Part shown: positions 1 through 7,580 of the stretch, in pieces
Layout: every line of letters starts with the position of its first letter
Position numbering within the stretch: position 1 is the stretch's first letter
Source: Paenibacillus psychroresistens
GTDB lineage: Bacteria > Bacillota > Bacilli > Paenibacillales > NBRC-103111
Reading direction: 5' to 3'
Assembly: GCF_009728935.1 (NCBI RefSeq)
Contig: NZ_CP034235.1
Location: 1,501,501-1,565,500 of the forward strand
Length of the DNA: 64,000 bases
Notes under the pieces: generated by a model
The model's database searches: none
Seen by the model: only the letters and a program-made list of their open reading frames with translations
What the model was told of the DNA's origin: nothing
Position numbers and translations under genes: made by a program

Positions 1-534
1 GTTTATGCTTTTTTAGGAGTGGAGAATGGCTTCATCAATAATTCGATCTTAGCTCCTCTGGGTATAGAATCCATAGATTGGTATTCCGAGAATAAATTCT
101 GGCCTTACATTCTACCGCTTGTAAACACATGGAAAGGCGTTGGTTACTTTTCCTTGATCTATCTTGCAGCTATCATTGGATTTGATACGGATTACTACGA
201 AGCAGCCACTATTGATGGAGCATCGAAATGGCAGCAAATTCGTTATATGACAATTCCGTTGTTAACACCTTTGATGATCATTACAACCCTGTTAGGGATT
301 GGTCGAATATTTTATTCGGATTTTGGATTGTTTTTCCAGGTTCCTTTAAATTCAGGAACGATTTTTCCAACTACTAATGTTATTGATACGTATGTTTATC
401 GCACCTTTCAAACCAATGGTGATATCGGAATGTCATCTGCTGCAGGGCTTTATCAGGCAGTCGTCGGCATGATCCTCGTATTTGCTACCAATGCGCTTGT
501 CCGAAAATACAGCAAAGAGAATGCCTTATTCTAA
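1..534 (+). CDS. Sugar ABC transporter permease, LplB type (5' end cut by window edge)
   Basis: Integral-membrane permease of a binding-protein-dependent carbohydrate importer; with the next permease it would form the channel through the cytoplasmic membrane. The frame is open from base 1, so the visible 177 residues are only the C-terminal part. A GTG at 19 is in frame, but the residues before it continue the family pattern and it is not taken as the start. The EAA loop that contacts the ATPase is visible as YEAATIDGASKWQQI, followed by hydrophobic segments. The second permease and the binding lipoprotein follow on the same strand, the usual LplB/YtcP/YtcQ-type order, in which the ATPase is normally shared and encoded elsewhere. 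Substrate cannot be read from the sequence; an oligo- or polysaccharide is the family expectation. Confidence 0.88.
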   Translation, partial: VYAFLGVENGFINNSILAPLGIESIDWYSENKFWPYILPLVNTWKGVGYFSLIYLAAIIGFDTDYYEAATIDGASKWQQIRYMTIPLLTPLMIITTLLGIGRIFYSDFGLFFQVPLNSGTIFPTTNVIDTYVYRTFQTNGDIGMSSAAGLYQAVVGMILVFATNALVRKYSKENALF

Positions 535-553
535 GGTAAAGGAGGAGATCACA

Positions 554-1444
554 ATGACAAAAAAAAGCTATTCACAGGGGCTGCTCCATATATTCTTCAT
601 CCTAGCATCGTTAACTTGTTTGCTTCCGGTTATATTGGTTATTGGCGTATCCTTCTCGGATGAGAATACAATTGTCGCTAATGGCTTTAAGTTTATCCCA
701 GAAAAGGTCAGTTTTGAAGCTTATAATTTTCTGTGGAATCAGTCCTCACAAATTGCCACAGCTTATGGCGTATCGATTTTCGTAACGGTAGTGGGCACAT
801 TGCTCAGTCTATTGTTAATTGCCCTATATGCATACCCCTTATCCAGAAAGGAATTAAAGCACCGCAATAAATTCGCACTTTTCATTTTTCTAACTATGAT
901 CTTCAATGGTGGATTGGTACCCTGGTATTTGGTCTATGTGAACTTCTTGCATTTAAAAGATTCAGTCTGGGCGCTAATTCTTCCATTACTGCTTCAGCCC
1001 TTTTTTGTAATCATCATGCGTACCTTTTTTCAGACGACCATCCCAGATTCTATTGTTGAATCTGCAACTATCGATGGAGCGAGTGAAGTTAAGATTTTCT
1101 ATAAAATAATATTGCCGTTATCCCTTCCGGTGCTTGCGACGATCGGGTTGTTCAATACATTAAATTATTGGAATGATTGGTTTCTTAGCTTGCTTTACAT
1201 TACGAAGAGTAATGGAATCAGCTTGCAATATCTGATGTATAAAACCCTGCTGAACATTCAATATTTAACGACGAATGAGAATGCGGCTAGCCAGCTTTCC
1301 AAAATGGGTGAAGTCATTAATCTACCATCAAGATCATTACAGATGGCTATGGCAGTTGTTGGAATTGGGCCGATTGTTTTGGCGTATCCCTTCTTTCAAA
1401 AATATTTTGTAAAAGGACTTACGATTGGCGCGGTGAAAGGCTAA
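554..1444 (+). CDS. Sugar ABC transporter permease, YtcP/LplC type
   Basis: Second membrane permease of the same importer, 296 residues. I place the start at ATG 554 because GGAGGAG lies just upstream; the longer in-frame opening from 482 overlaps the previous gene and adds residues unlike the family. About six hydrophobic segments are visible, and the EAA loop reads VESATIDGASEVKIFYKI near residue 175. The C-terminus ends with KYFVKGLTIGAVKG, typical of this permease family. It begins 19 bases after the previous stop and is followed by the binding lipoprotein after 55 bases, so the three genes are almost certainly one transcript. Confidence 0.92.
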   Translation: MTKKSYSQGLLHIFFILASLTCLLPVILVIGVSFSDENTIVANGFKFIPEKVSFEAYNFLWNQSSQIATAYGVSIFVTVVGTLLSLLLIALYAYPLSRKELKHRNKFALFIFLTMIFNGGLVPWYLVYVNFLHLKDSVWALILPLLLQPFFVIIMRTFFQTTIPDSIVESATIDGASEVKIFYKIILPLSLPVLATIGLFNTLNYWNDWFLSLLYITKSNGISLQYLMYKTLLNIQYLTTNENAASQLSKMGEVINLPSRSLQMAMAVVGIGPIVLAYPFFQKYFVKGLTIGAVKG

Positions 1445-1499
1445 TCCCGAACTTGGTTCGGTTTAGTATATATTTAATAATACTTGGGAGGGTTTACGA

Positions 1500-3068
1500 A
1501 TGAAAAGAAGATTTAGTTTGTTAAGCTTGGTTTTATTGTTGGCTATTAGCATAGTGGCAGCAGGTTGCTCTAAGAAAGCAACAGAAACACCTTCAGATGC
1601 TCCTAAAGCTTCAGATGCAGCAGTGGTAACGGCTGCACCAGCGGCAGCGACGGATGCGCCTGCAGTGACAGAAGCACCAAAGTCGGAAGAATCAGTTGAG
1701 ATTCAGCTTATGTATCCGGGTACTCCACAAAAGGATGTTGCCTTGGTTGAAGCAGAAGCTAACAAATACCTTAAAGATAAGATTAACGTTACACTTAAGT
1801 TAAACGCTGTAGATTGGGGTCAATGGGATAATAAGCTTAACCTGATGATCGCTTCTGGAGAAAAGTCAGATATCATCTTCACAGCTGCTTGGCAAAGATA
1901 TGCAATCAATGTTGCTAAGGGAGCTTTTCTAGACCTAGGCCCGTTGATTGACAAGAATGCTCCAGAGATCAGAACAGAGCTTGACCCAGCTTTCTTAGAA
2001 GGCTCCAAAATCAATGGTAAAAACTACGGAATTCCGACTAATAAAGAGCTAGCTGCTACTCGTGGTGTGCTATATCGTAAAGATTTAGTGGAAAAATATA
2101 ACTTGGATGTTGCAAGCGTAAAAACATGGGCCGATTTAGAGCCATTGTTAAAAGTAATTAAAGATAAAGAACCAGGTATTACACCTTTCTTCACTACATC
2201 AACTGGTAATGGTGTATTTGACAGCTTAGATTGGGATGCTTTAGGTGATGGCGCTATTCCAGGCGTGATCAGCAAAACGGGTACTTCGACTAAGATCTTA
2301 AACCAATTAGAAACACCTGAATATTTAGCTGTTATGAAAATGACACGTGCATGGTTCAAAGCTGGTTTGATCAACAGAGATGCAGCTACAAGCACTGTAA
2401 CTGTTCAAGATCAAGCCAAAGCAGGAAAAGTATTCATGTGGGCAGAAGGCTTAAAGCCTGGTAAAGCAGCAGAATCCGAAGGCTACGTTGGCTTCAAGCT
2501 AGGACAAATTGATTTAACATCGCCAACAATTACTACTGGAGATGCTTCCGGAGCGATGCTGGCAATCTCCAAGTCTTCCAAAAATCCAGATAAAGCTATG
2601 CAGGTTATCGGTCTATTGCACAGCGATAAGTTCTTAAATAACTTAATTAACTATGGTATTGAAAATGTGCATTATGTTAAAAAATCAGAAAACATCATTG
2701 ATGTAGCTCCTGGTATTGATCCAAAAGCACATCCTTATAACCCAGGTGCACAGTGGGAGCTTGGCAACCAATTCTTAAATTACTTGATGTCGAATGAAAA
2801 TCCACAAAAATGGGATTTGTTTAAAGAATTTAATGCTAAAGGCGTGAAATCTCCTGGGCTTGGTTTCTCCTTTGATGCTGATCCAGTTAAGAGTGAAATT
2901 GCAGCAGTAGCTAATATTGGCAAACAGTTTGAAGCTGCTATTCGTACTGGTTCAGTTGAACCGGAAGCTAAAATTGCTGAATTCCTGAAGAAAACAAAAG
3001 CAGCAGGCGTTGATAAAATTATCGCAGAAAAACAAAAACAATTTGATGCTTTCTTAGCAGCAAAGTAA
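1500..3068 (+). CDS. Extracellular solute-binding lipoprotein of the sugar importer
   Basis: Substrate-capturing lipoprotein tethered outside the membrane, 522 residues. The N-terminus has a lipoprotein signal peptide with lipobox VAAGC (lipidated Cys23), then an Ala/Pro/Thr/Glu-rich linker to about residue 65, then the binding domain. The size matches the large YtcQ/LplA type binding proteins rather than the 400-residue maltose type. GGGAGGG precedes the ATG. As third gene after two matching permeases it supplies specificity, but the ligand cannot be deduced. Its codon use and sequence are ordinary for the window. Confidence 0.9.
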   Translation: MKRRFSLLSLVLLLAISIVAAGCSKKATETPSDAPKASDAAVVTAAPAAATDAPAVTEAPKSEESVEIQLMYPGTPQKDVALVEAEANKYLKDKINVTLKLNAVDWGQWDNKLNLMIASGEKSDIIFTAAWQRYAINVAKGAFLDLGPLIDKNAPEIRTELDPAFLEGSKINGKNYGIPTNKELAATRGVLYRKDLVEKYNLDVASVKTWADLEPLLKVIKDKEPGITPFFTTSTGNGVFDSLDWDALGDGAIPGVISKTGTSTKILNQLETPEYLAVMKMTRAWFKAGLINRDAATSTVTVQDQAKAGKVFMWAEGLKPGKAAESEGYVGFKLGQIDLTSPTITTGDASGAMLAISKSSKNPDKAMQVIGLLHSDKFLNNLINYGIENVHYVKKSENIIDVAPGIDPKAHPYNPGAQWELGNQFLNYLMSNENPQKWDLFKEFNAKGVKSPGLGFSFDADPVKSEIAAVANIGKQFEAAIRTGSVEPEAKIAEFLKKTKAAGVDKIIAEKQKQFDAFLAAK

Positions 3069-3170
3069 TAAGCAGATAGACAACGAATAGGGATGGCTGA
3101 TATATGTGGTAGCGGATAACTTATTGTTAAGTTGCCGTTCCCCTAAGCAGTCGTCTCTTTTCTATGAGAG

Positions 3171-3197
3171 GAGCCAACATAATGGCGGCTCTTTTGA
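3171..3197 (+). terminator. Probable terminator after the sugar importer
   Basis: A GAGCC...GGCTC stem with an 11-base loop is followed by TTTT, about 100 bases after the binding-protein stop and before the HxlR gene. The stem is short, so confidence is moderate. Confidence 0.5.
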
Positions 3198-3327
3198 GCT
3201 CTTGTGAGAGTCATTGGTTAAATTGGAATCGGTACCCAAGTGTGGTGTTGGTTTTTTTTGTGCAGACGGATCAGGGCTTACTTTTGTCAAGTAGCTATGA
3301 TAAAATGTAAGGAGGAGATGATGCATA

Positions 3328-3639
3328 ATGGTTGAACACCAACTTTGTCCAAAATTTGAAGCAGCGTTTGAAATATTAGGTAAACGTTGGACGGGTCTGA
3401 TTATAAAGGTTTTATTGGATGGTCCGAAGCGTTTTAAGGATATTTCAGAGAGTATTAACGGGATGAGTGACCGGATGCTATCAGAACGATTTAAAGAGCT
3501 TGAAATGACAGGGATTCTTGTTCGGCACGTTTATCCAGAAACGCCAGTCCGTATTGAGTATGAACTGACAGAGAAAGGCCGTGCTTTGCATTTCACAATG
3601 AATGAAGTCCAAAAGTGGGCAGAAGCGTGGGAAGTATAG
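3328..3639 (+). CDS. HxlR/MarR-like winged-helix transcriptional regulator
   Basis: DNA-binding regulator of 103 residues, the normal HxlR length. The family signature is visible: a Cys near the N-terminus (LCPKFEAAFEILGKRW), the helix-turn-helix around SDRMLSERFKELEMTGIL, and the wing ending in YELTEKGRAL. HxlR proteins such as YodB and HypR sense thiol-reactive or aldehyde stress through the N-terminal Cys; whether this one does is inference. GGAGGAGATG precedes the ATG. The following phosphatase gene starts one base after its stop, so the two are translationally coupled. Confidence 0.88.
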   Translation: MVEHQLCPKFEAAFEILGKRWTGLIIKVLLDGPKRFKDISESINGMSDRMLSERFKELEMTGILVRHVYPETPVRIEYELTEKGRALHFTMNEVQKWAEAWEV

Positions 3640-3640
3640 G

Positions 3641-4231
3641 ATGACCATCTTTGGAATAATCAGACATGGAGTGACCGATTGGAATCAACAAGGCCGAGCA
3701 CAGGGACAAGAAGATGTTCCGCTTAATATAGATGGAATCAGGCAAGCTGAATTATTGGGAAATCGCTTTTCTCAGGAATCCTGGGATTATATTTATTCAA
3801 GTGATCTTTCACGGGCTAGCGCTACTGCAGAGAAAATAGCTGGAGCCTTGAATATGAAGATTACTGGATTTGACCCCAGACTCCGTGAGAAAACTCATGG
3901 ACGATTAGATGGTACAACGGTGGAAGAGCGGATTGCTTTATGGGGTGAGAATTGGAAAGACCTTGACCATAATGAGGAAAGTGATGAGCACATGTTAGTG
4001 CGCAGTTTAAGTTTATTAAATGAACTGAAGGAACGTCATCCCCAATCTCGAGTGCTGCTTATCAGTCATGGAGCATGGATACGCTCGCTTTTGGCAGAAT
4101 TATTTAAAGAGATGGAAATTACGTTTTTGAACAATACCTGTGTTACGGTAATTCAGAATCAGGAAGACCCTGCGAATGAATGGAAATGTTTACTCTTTAA
4201 TTGTACGAAGCATTTGCAGGAGGTTAACTAG
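3641..4231 (+). CDS. Histidine phosphatase (phosphoglycerate-mutase-like) family protein
   Basis: Cytosolic phosphatase of the RHG superfamily, 196 residues. The catalytic RHG is at residues 8-10 (GIIRHGVTDWNQQGRAQG) and the second catalytic His lies in LLISHGAWIRSLLAEL. The start at ATG 3641 sits one base after the HxlR stop; the longer opening from 3602 overlaps that gene and puts 13 unrelated residues before the motif. The ribosome-binding site is weak, which suits coupling to the upstream gene. Family members act on sugar phosphates, nucleotides or acid phosphatase substrates; the substrate here is unknown. The MOSC gene follows after 2 bases. Confidence 0.87.
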   Translation: MTIFGIIRHGVTDWNQQGRAQGQEDVPLNIDGIRQAELLGNRFSQESWDYIYSSDLSRASATAEKIAGALNMKITGFDPRLREKTHGRLDGTTVEERIALWGENWKDLDHNEESDEHMLVRSLSLLNELKERHPQSRVLLISHGAWIRSLLAELFKEMEITFLNNTCVTVIQNQEDPANEWKCLLFNCTKHLQEVN

Positions 4232-4233
4232 CT

Positions 4234-4869
4234 ATGCAAATCTTATCCGTCCAAGTGGGTAAAGTGGAAAGCTTTCTTTTTAATAATAAAGAGATGACTA
4301 CCGCTATTCATAAAAAACCGGTGGAGCTCCCTATTTTCTTGGGGTATCAGCATTTCTCGGCGGATGAACAAGCTGATTTGGTCAATCATGGTGGTGCGGA
4401 TAAAGCAGTATGTGTGTATAGTTATGAACATTATGCCCATTGGGAGTCCTTTTTAGATCAGTCTTTAACCTTTGGTGCCTTTGGTGAAAATTTAACTGTA
4501 CAGGGAATGCTTGAATCCGATATCTGTATTGGTGATGTTTATAGAATAGATGAGACGTTGGTCCAGGTGAGCCAGCCTAGACAGCCCTGTTATAAGCTTG
4601 GACATCGTCACAATCGGCCTGATATGCCGCTGCATGTGCAGCAAACGGGGTTTACAGGCTTTTATTTTCGAGTGCTGCAAGAAGGCTGGGTAGGCAAAGA
4701 GCCTCAAATCCAGTTAGAAAAGCAAGATCCGTTACAGATTTCACTTTCTTATGCTAATCATATTATGTTTGGAAATCGCACTGATTTAGATGGTGTACGA
4801 AAAGTCTTGGCTGTCGAGGCACTCTCTGAAAGCTGGCGTAATGCATTGGAAAAGAGATTGAAGCAATAA
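4234..4869 (+). CDS. MOSC-domain protein, YiiM-like
   Basis: 211-residue protein with a MOSC (molybdenum cofactor sulfurase C-terminal) domain. Family features are NHGGADKAVCVYSYEHY near residue 51, GAFGENLTVQGM at 81, and the conserved Cys119 in SQPRQPCYKLG. YiiM-type proteins use the molybdenum cofactor bound through this Cys to reduce N-hydroxylated compounds. AGGAGG lies 10 bases before the ATG. Placement directly ahead of moaA supports a link with molybdenum cofactor metabolism, although no other cofactor gene is nearby. Confidence 0.9.
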   Translation: MQILSVQVGKVESFLFNNKEMTTAIHKKPVELPIFLGYQHFSADEQADLVNHGGADKAVCVYSYEHYAHWESFLDQSLTFGAFGENLTVQGMLESDICIGDVYRIDETLVQVSQPRQPCYKLGHRHNRPDMPLHVQQTGFTGFYFRVLQEGWVGKEPQIQLEKQDPLQISLSYANHIMFGNRTDLDGVRKVLAVEALSESWRNALEKRLKQ

Positions 4870-4875
4870 CAGATC

Positions 4876-4909
4876 ATGCTTGCGAAGTGATGATGCTTAC
4901 GAAGTGATT
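4876..4909 (+). repeat. 17-bp tandem direct repeat upstream of moaA
   Basis: Two adjacent 17-base units, 4876-4892 and 4893-4909, share the core ATGCTT-R-CGAAGTGAT and differ at two positions. The pair fills the gap between the MOSC stop and the moaA leader hairpin. Confidence 0.75.
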
Positions 4910-4927
4910 TTTGCTAAGGCAAAAATC
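4906..4927 (+). promoter_or_regulatory. Perfect 9-bp hairpin just before the moaA ribosome-binding site
   Basis: GATTTTTGC (4906-4914), loop TAAG, GCAAAAATC (4919-4927), ending one base before the GGGGAGG that serves moaA. It is not followed by a T-run, so it is not an obvious terminator. It could protect or expose the ribosome-binding site; that role is inference. Confidence 0.5.
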
Positions 4928-4942
4928 TGGGGAGGTTATACA

Positions 4943-5947
4943 ATGTCGAAAATTCTCGTTGATCGGTTTGATCGGGTTCATGATTATTTGCGAATATCTG
5001 TGACCGATAAATGTAATTTGCGTTGTGTTTACTGCATGCCTGAAGAGGGGATGGAGTTTGAGCCTGACGATAAGCTATTGAAGTTTGATGAAATTACCGA
5101 AGTCGTGCGTGTTCTAGCTGGTTATGGCGTTCGTAAGCTGAGGTTAACGGGCGGAGAACCGATGGTTCGCAAAGATCTGGATTTGTTGATTGCTTCACTT
5201 GCAGCAATTCCGGGTATCGAGGATATAGCGTTGACTACAAATGGGATATTCTTTGCTGCAAAAGCTGAAAAGTTTAAAGCAGCAGGTCTGACCCGTATCA
5301 ATATAAGCTTGGATTCACTGCGAGCGGATCGGTTTTCAATGATTACACGCGGTGGGGATATTAGAAAAGTATTGGATAGCCTTGAAGCAGCAGCACGTGT
5401 CGGCCTAGATCCGATTAAAATCAATATGGTGCTGATGAAGGGGATCAATGATGATGAAATCGACGATTTTCTACGGCTAACTATGGATCGTAAGCTGCAT
5501 GTCCGTTTTATTGAATATATGCCTATAGGCCATAACGATGCCAATTGGAAAGCTGGCTATTTATCCTTGGATGCTGTGCTCGAGCGTTGCGTTATTAATG
5601 GCTGGAATGTAACTCCATCGGAAGAGGTATACGGCAACGGCCCTGCTAAAAATTATCGGATTGATGGAGCCCAAGGCGTATTTGGCCTGATTCATCCGGT
5701 TAGCGATCATTTTTGTGAGACCTGCAATCGGCTGCGTTTGACGGCAGATGGCAATATCAAGCCTTGTTTATATTGGTCGGATGAGTTCAATGTTCGTAAA
5801 TATATAGGGGATGATGAAGCTGTGGCTAAGCTATTCTTTGAAGCATTGGAAGTAAAGCCAGAGAATCATGAGATGGCGCAGGCTTTAGATAATCAGGCAC
5901 AATCGCACACTCCGACTTTAAGGCGCATGTCACAGATCGGCGGTTAA
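4943..5947 (+). CDS. moaA: GTP 3',8-cyclase MoaA
   Basis: Radical-SAM enzyme that, with MoaC, converts GTP to cyclic pyranopterin monophosphate, the first step of molybdenum cofactor synthesis. 334 residues from the ATG at 4943, which has GGGGAGG 8 bases upstream; the frame is open further back but without a usable site. The N-terminal cluster motif CxxxCxxC is Cys24, Cys28, Cys31; the second 4Fe-4S cluster is Cys258, Cys261, Cys275. The LTGGEP segment at 68-73 is present and the protein ends in the conserved Gly-Gly tail needed for catalysis. It lies 73 bases after the MOSC gene. No moaC, moeA or moaDE is in the window. Confidence 0.96.
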   Translation: MSKILVDRFDRVHDYLRISVTDKCNLRCVYCMPEEGMEFEPDDKLLKFDEITEVVRVLAGYGVRKLRLTGGEPMVRKDLDLLIASLAAIPGIEDIALTTNGIFFAAKAEKFKAAGLTRINISLDSLRADRFSMITRGGDIRKVLDSLEAAARVGLDPIKINMVLMKGINDDEIDDFLRLTMDRKLHVRFIEYMPIGHNDANWKAGYLSLDAVLERCVINGWNVTPSEEVYGNGPAKNYRIDGAQGVFGLIHPVSDHFCETCNRLRLTADGNIKPCLYWSDEFNVRKYIGDDEAVAKLFFEALEVKPENHEMAQALDNQAQSHTPTLRRMSQIGG

Positions 5948-5969
5948 TTTTATTTCATAAATTGTTGAG

Positions 5970-6000
5970 AAGAGTGGTTCAACGAACCGCTCTTTTGTTT
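5970..6000 (+). terminator. Rho-independent terminator after moaA
   Basis: Stem AGAGTGGTTC / GAACCGCTCT (one G-T pair), loop AAC, followed by TTTGTTTT. It closes the HxlR-phosphatase-MOSC-moaA run. Confidence 0.85.
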
Positions 6001-6142
6001 TATATATAGTGGGAGGTTTAAGACTCGTATACTGTTGTTGGCTGTAGTATAATCTCAATTAGCGCGTCATTTCATTTTGGAGTCTGATGTACATATTTTA
6101 GAGAACTTTTACAAAATAAATAATAAAATGTAATCCTTTCTT

Positions 6143-6161
6143 CTACATATAACGAATGTAG
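6143..6161. promoter_or_regulatory. Inverted repeat in the ECF sigma promoter region
   Basis: CTACAT (6143-6148), 7 bases, ATGTAG (6156-6161), 20 bases before the sigma-factor start. TGTAATCC at 6129-6136, about 16 bases ahead of CGAATG, resembles an ECF-type -35/-10 pair and would fit autoregulation. Assigned by eye only. Confidence 0.3.
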
Positions 6162-6181
6162 TATGGAAGGGTTTAGCGAGG

Positions 6182-6775
6182 ATGGGACTCTTAATGAATG
6201 AACGAGTGGAAGATCTCCAATTAATGAAGCTCATTGCGCTTAAGGATGCACCGGCTTTAGAACAATTGTATGATCGGTATGAGAAAGCGATTTATTGTTT
6301 CGCTCATCGGATAGTTAATGATGTAATGATGGCAGAGGAAGTTGTGCAAGAACTATTCATGCGAATTTGGAATTTTGCGGAACGATATGAATCTACACAA
6401 GGTAAGCTATCCACTTGGATGTTTACATTGACACGCAATATAGCGATTGATATCCTCCGAAAGAAACAAAATCGGGTCCAAAAGCAGGTAGCCGAGCAGC
6501 AGCAATTGAATGCTATCCCAGACTCAGGGAAAGCCGTTGAAGATGAAGTAGAGAATAATTGGATTGGTGACGAGGTTAGACAAGCTATGAAAGCATTAAA
6601 TGAGGACCAGCAAAAAGTGGTCGAATGGATATATTATCAGGGATTAACCCAACAAGAAGTTGCAGAACGTCATGCTATTCCACTGGGAACGGTCAAAAGT
6701 CGGGTTAGGCTAGCTATGAAGCAGTTAAAGCAACGGTTGGCTAATGTCGTGGAAAGGGGGGTTACCCATGAGTGA
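6182..6775 (+). CDS. ECF-family RNA polymerase sigma factor
   Basis: Alternative sigma factor of 197 residues with only regions 2 and 4, the ECF layout. Region 2 includes VVQELFMRIWNFAERYE and STWMFTLTRNIAIDILRKK (about residues 55-100); region 4 carries the helix-turn-helix GLTQQEVAERHAIPLGTVK near residue 160. Two in-frame ATGs are possible (6182 and 6194); the first is used because AAGGG precedes it. The next gene overlaps its end by 8 bases and encodes an RskA-type anti-sigma factor, so the pair resembles the SigK/RskA arrangement. The signal sensed is unknown. Confidence 0.93.
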   Translation: MGLLMNERVEDLQLMKLIALKDAPALEQLYDRYEKAIYCFAHRIVNDVMMAEEVVQELFMRIWNFAERYESTQGKLSTWMFTLTRNIAIDILRKKQNRVQKQVAEQQQLNAIPDSGKAVEDEVENNWIGDEVRQAMKALNEDQQKVVEWIYYQGLTQQEVAERHAIPLGTVKSRVRLAMKQLKQRLANVVERGVTHE

Positions 6776-7580
6776 TTCAAATGAAAACAAACGCGATTGG
6801 GTAGAAGCTTATGTATTAGGCGGACTATCAGTCGAAGAGAAAAGGGAATTTGAGATTTTTCTTCAAACAAGTCCAGAATGTAGGTCAGAGGTTGAAGAAT
6901 TAACAGCATTAGTTAACTTATTGCCGCTTGCTTCAGAGTCTGTTCCAGTTCCAAGCGGGATGAAACAACGAATCATGAGTCAAGTGCTGGAGCAAACTAC
7001 TGTTAAGTCAGTTGAAATAGCCAAAGAAGGAATACCGCCAGAAACAGCATCCGTTGTTATTCCAATTGCACATGCTACTGCAACTGCAGCTGGAAGTTTG
7101 GGACGTGTATATAGAATGGTTATGACGATTGGCCTTTCTGCTGCCGTAATTGTCCTAGCGCTTTATTCTGCAGAACTAAGAAGAGATGTACAAGATTTAC
7201 AATCGCATATTGCTCTAGCAAGTGAACCATTAACAGCATCCAAGGTCAATCAAGCTGTTGCTCTAAGTCCAGCAGCGAACGACATCATCGCAAAAGGCTT
7301 GGCAACTATTCTGATCGATAGCACGGGAACACACTTGGTGGTACAAGCAGAAAAGCTGCCTGAATTAAAAGGTAATGAAGCCTTTCAGGTTTGGTTATTG
7401 AAGGATAAACAGCCTGTAAATGCGGGGACCTTCCTTTCTCAGGATGGGAATGGCGCCTTATACTATACCTTTGATCCGAATGACTATGATACAGTTGCCA
7501 TTACGTTAGAGCCAGATGCAAATGGGAAACAGCCTCGGGGAACGCTTATTCTTGCAGCTGAGATAAAAGGAGATTCATGA
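6768..7580 (+). CDS. Anti-sigma factor, RskA (anti-sigma-K) type
   Basis: Membrane-bound partner that holds the upstream sigma factor inactive. 270 residues from ATG 6768, with AAGGGGGG upstream. Order: cytosolic sigma-binding domain (1-75, with WVEAYVLGGLS), a linker, one membrane segment at about 116-134, and an extracytoplasmic RskA domain whose hallmark is EAFQVWLLKDKQPVNAGTF near residue 205. The His/Cys zinc motif of ZAS anti-sigma factors is absent, as is normal for the RskA group. Release would need regulated proteolysis; no protease is encoded nearby. Confidence 0.9.
   Translation: MSDSNENKRDWVEAYVLGGLSVEEKREFEIFLQTSPECRSEVEELTALVNLLPLASESVPVPSGMKQRIMSQVLEQTTVKSVEIAKEGIPPETASVVIPIAHATATAAGSLGRVYRMVMTIGLSAAVIVLALYSAELRRDVQDLQSHIALASEPLTASKVNQAVALSPAANDIIAKGLATILIDSTGTHLVVQAEKLPELKGNEAFQVWLLKDKQPVNAGTFLSQDGNGALYYTFDPNDYDTVAITLEPDANGKQPRGTLILAAEIKGDS

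Noticed and set aside
5122..5544. 140-codon minus-strand frame inside moaA
   Set aside because: Fully antisense to a conserved enzyme, Ser/Ile/Arg-rich composition typical of a shadow frame, no start signal.
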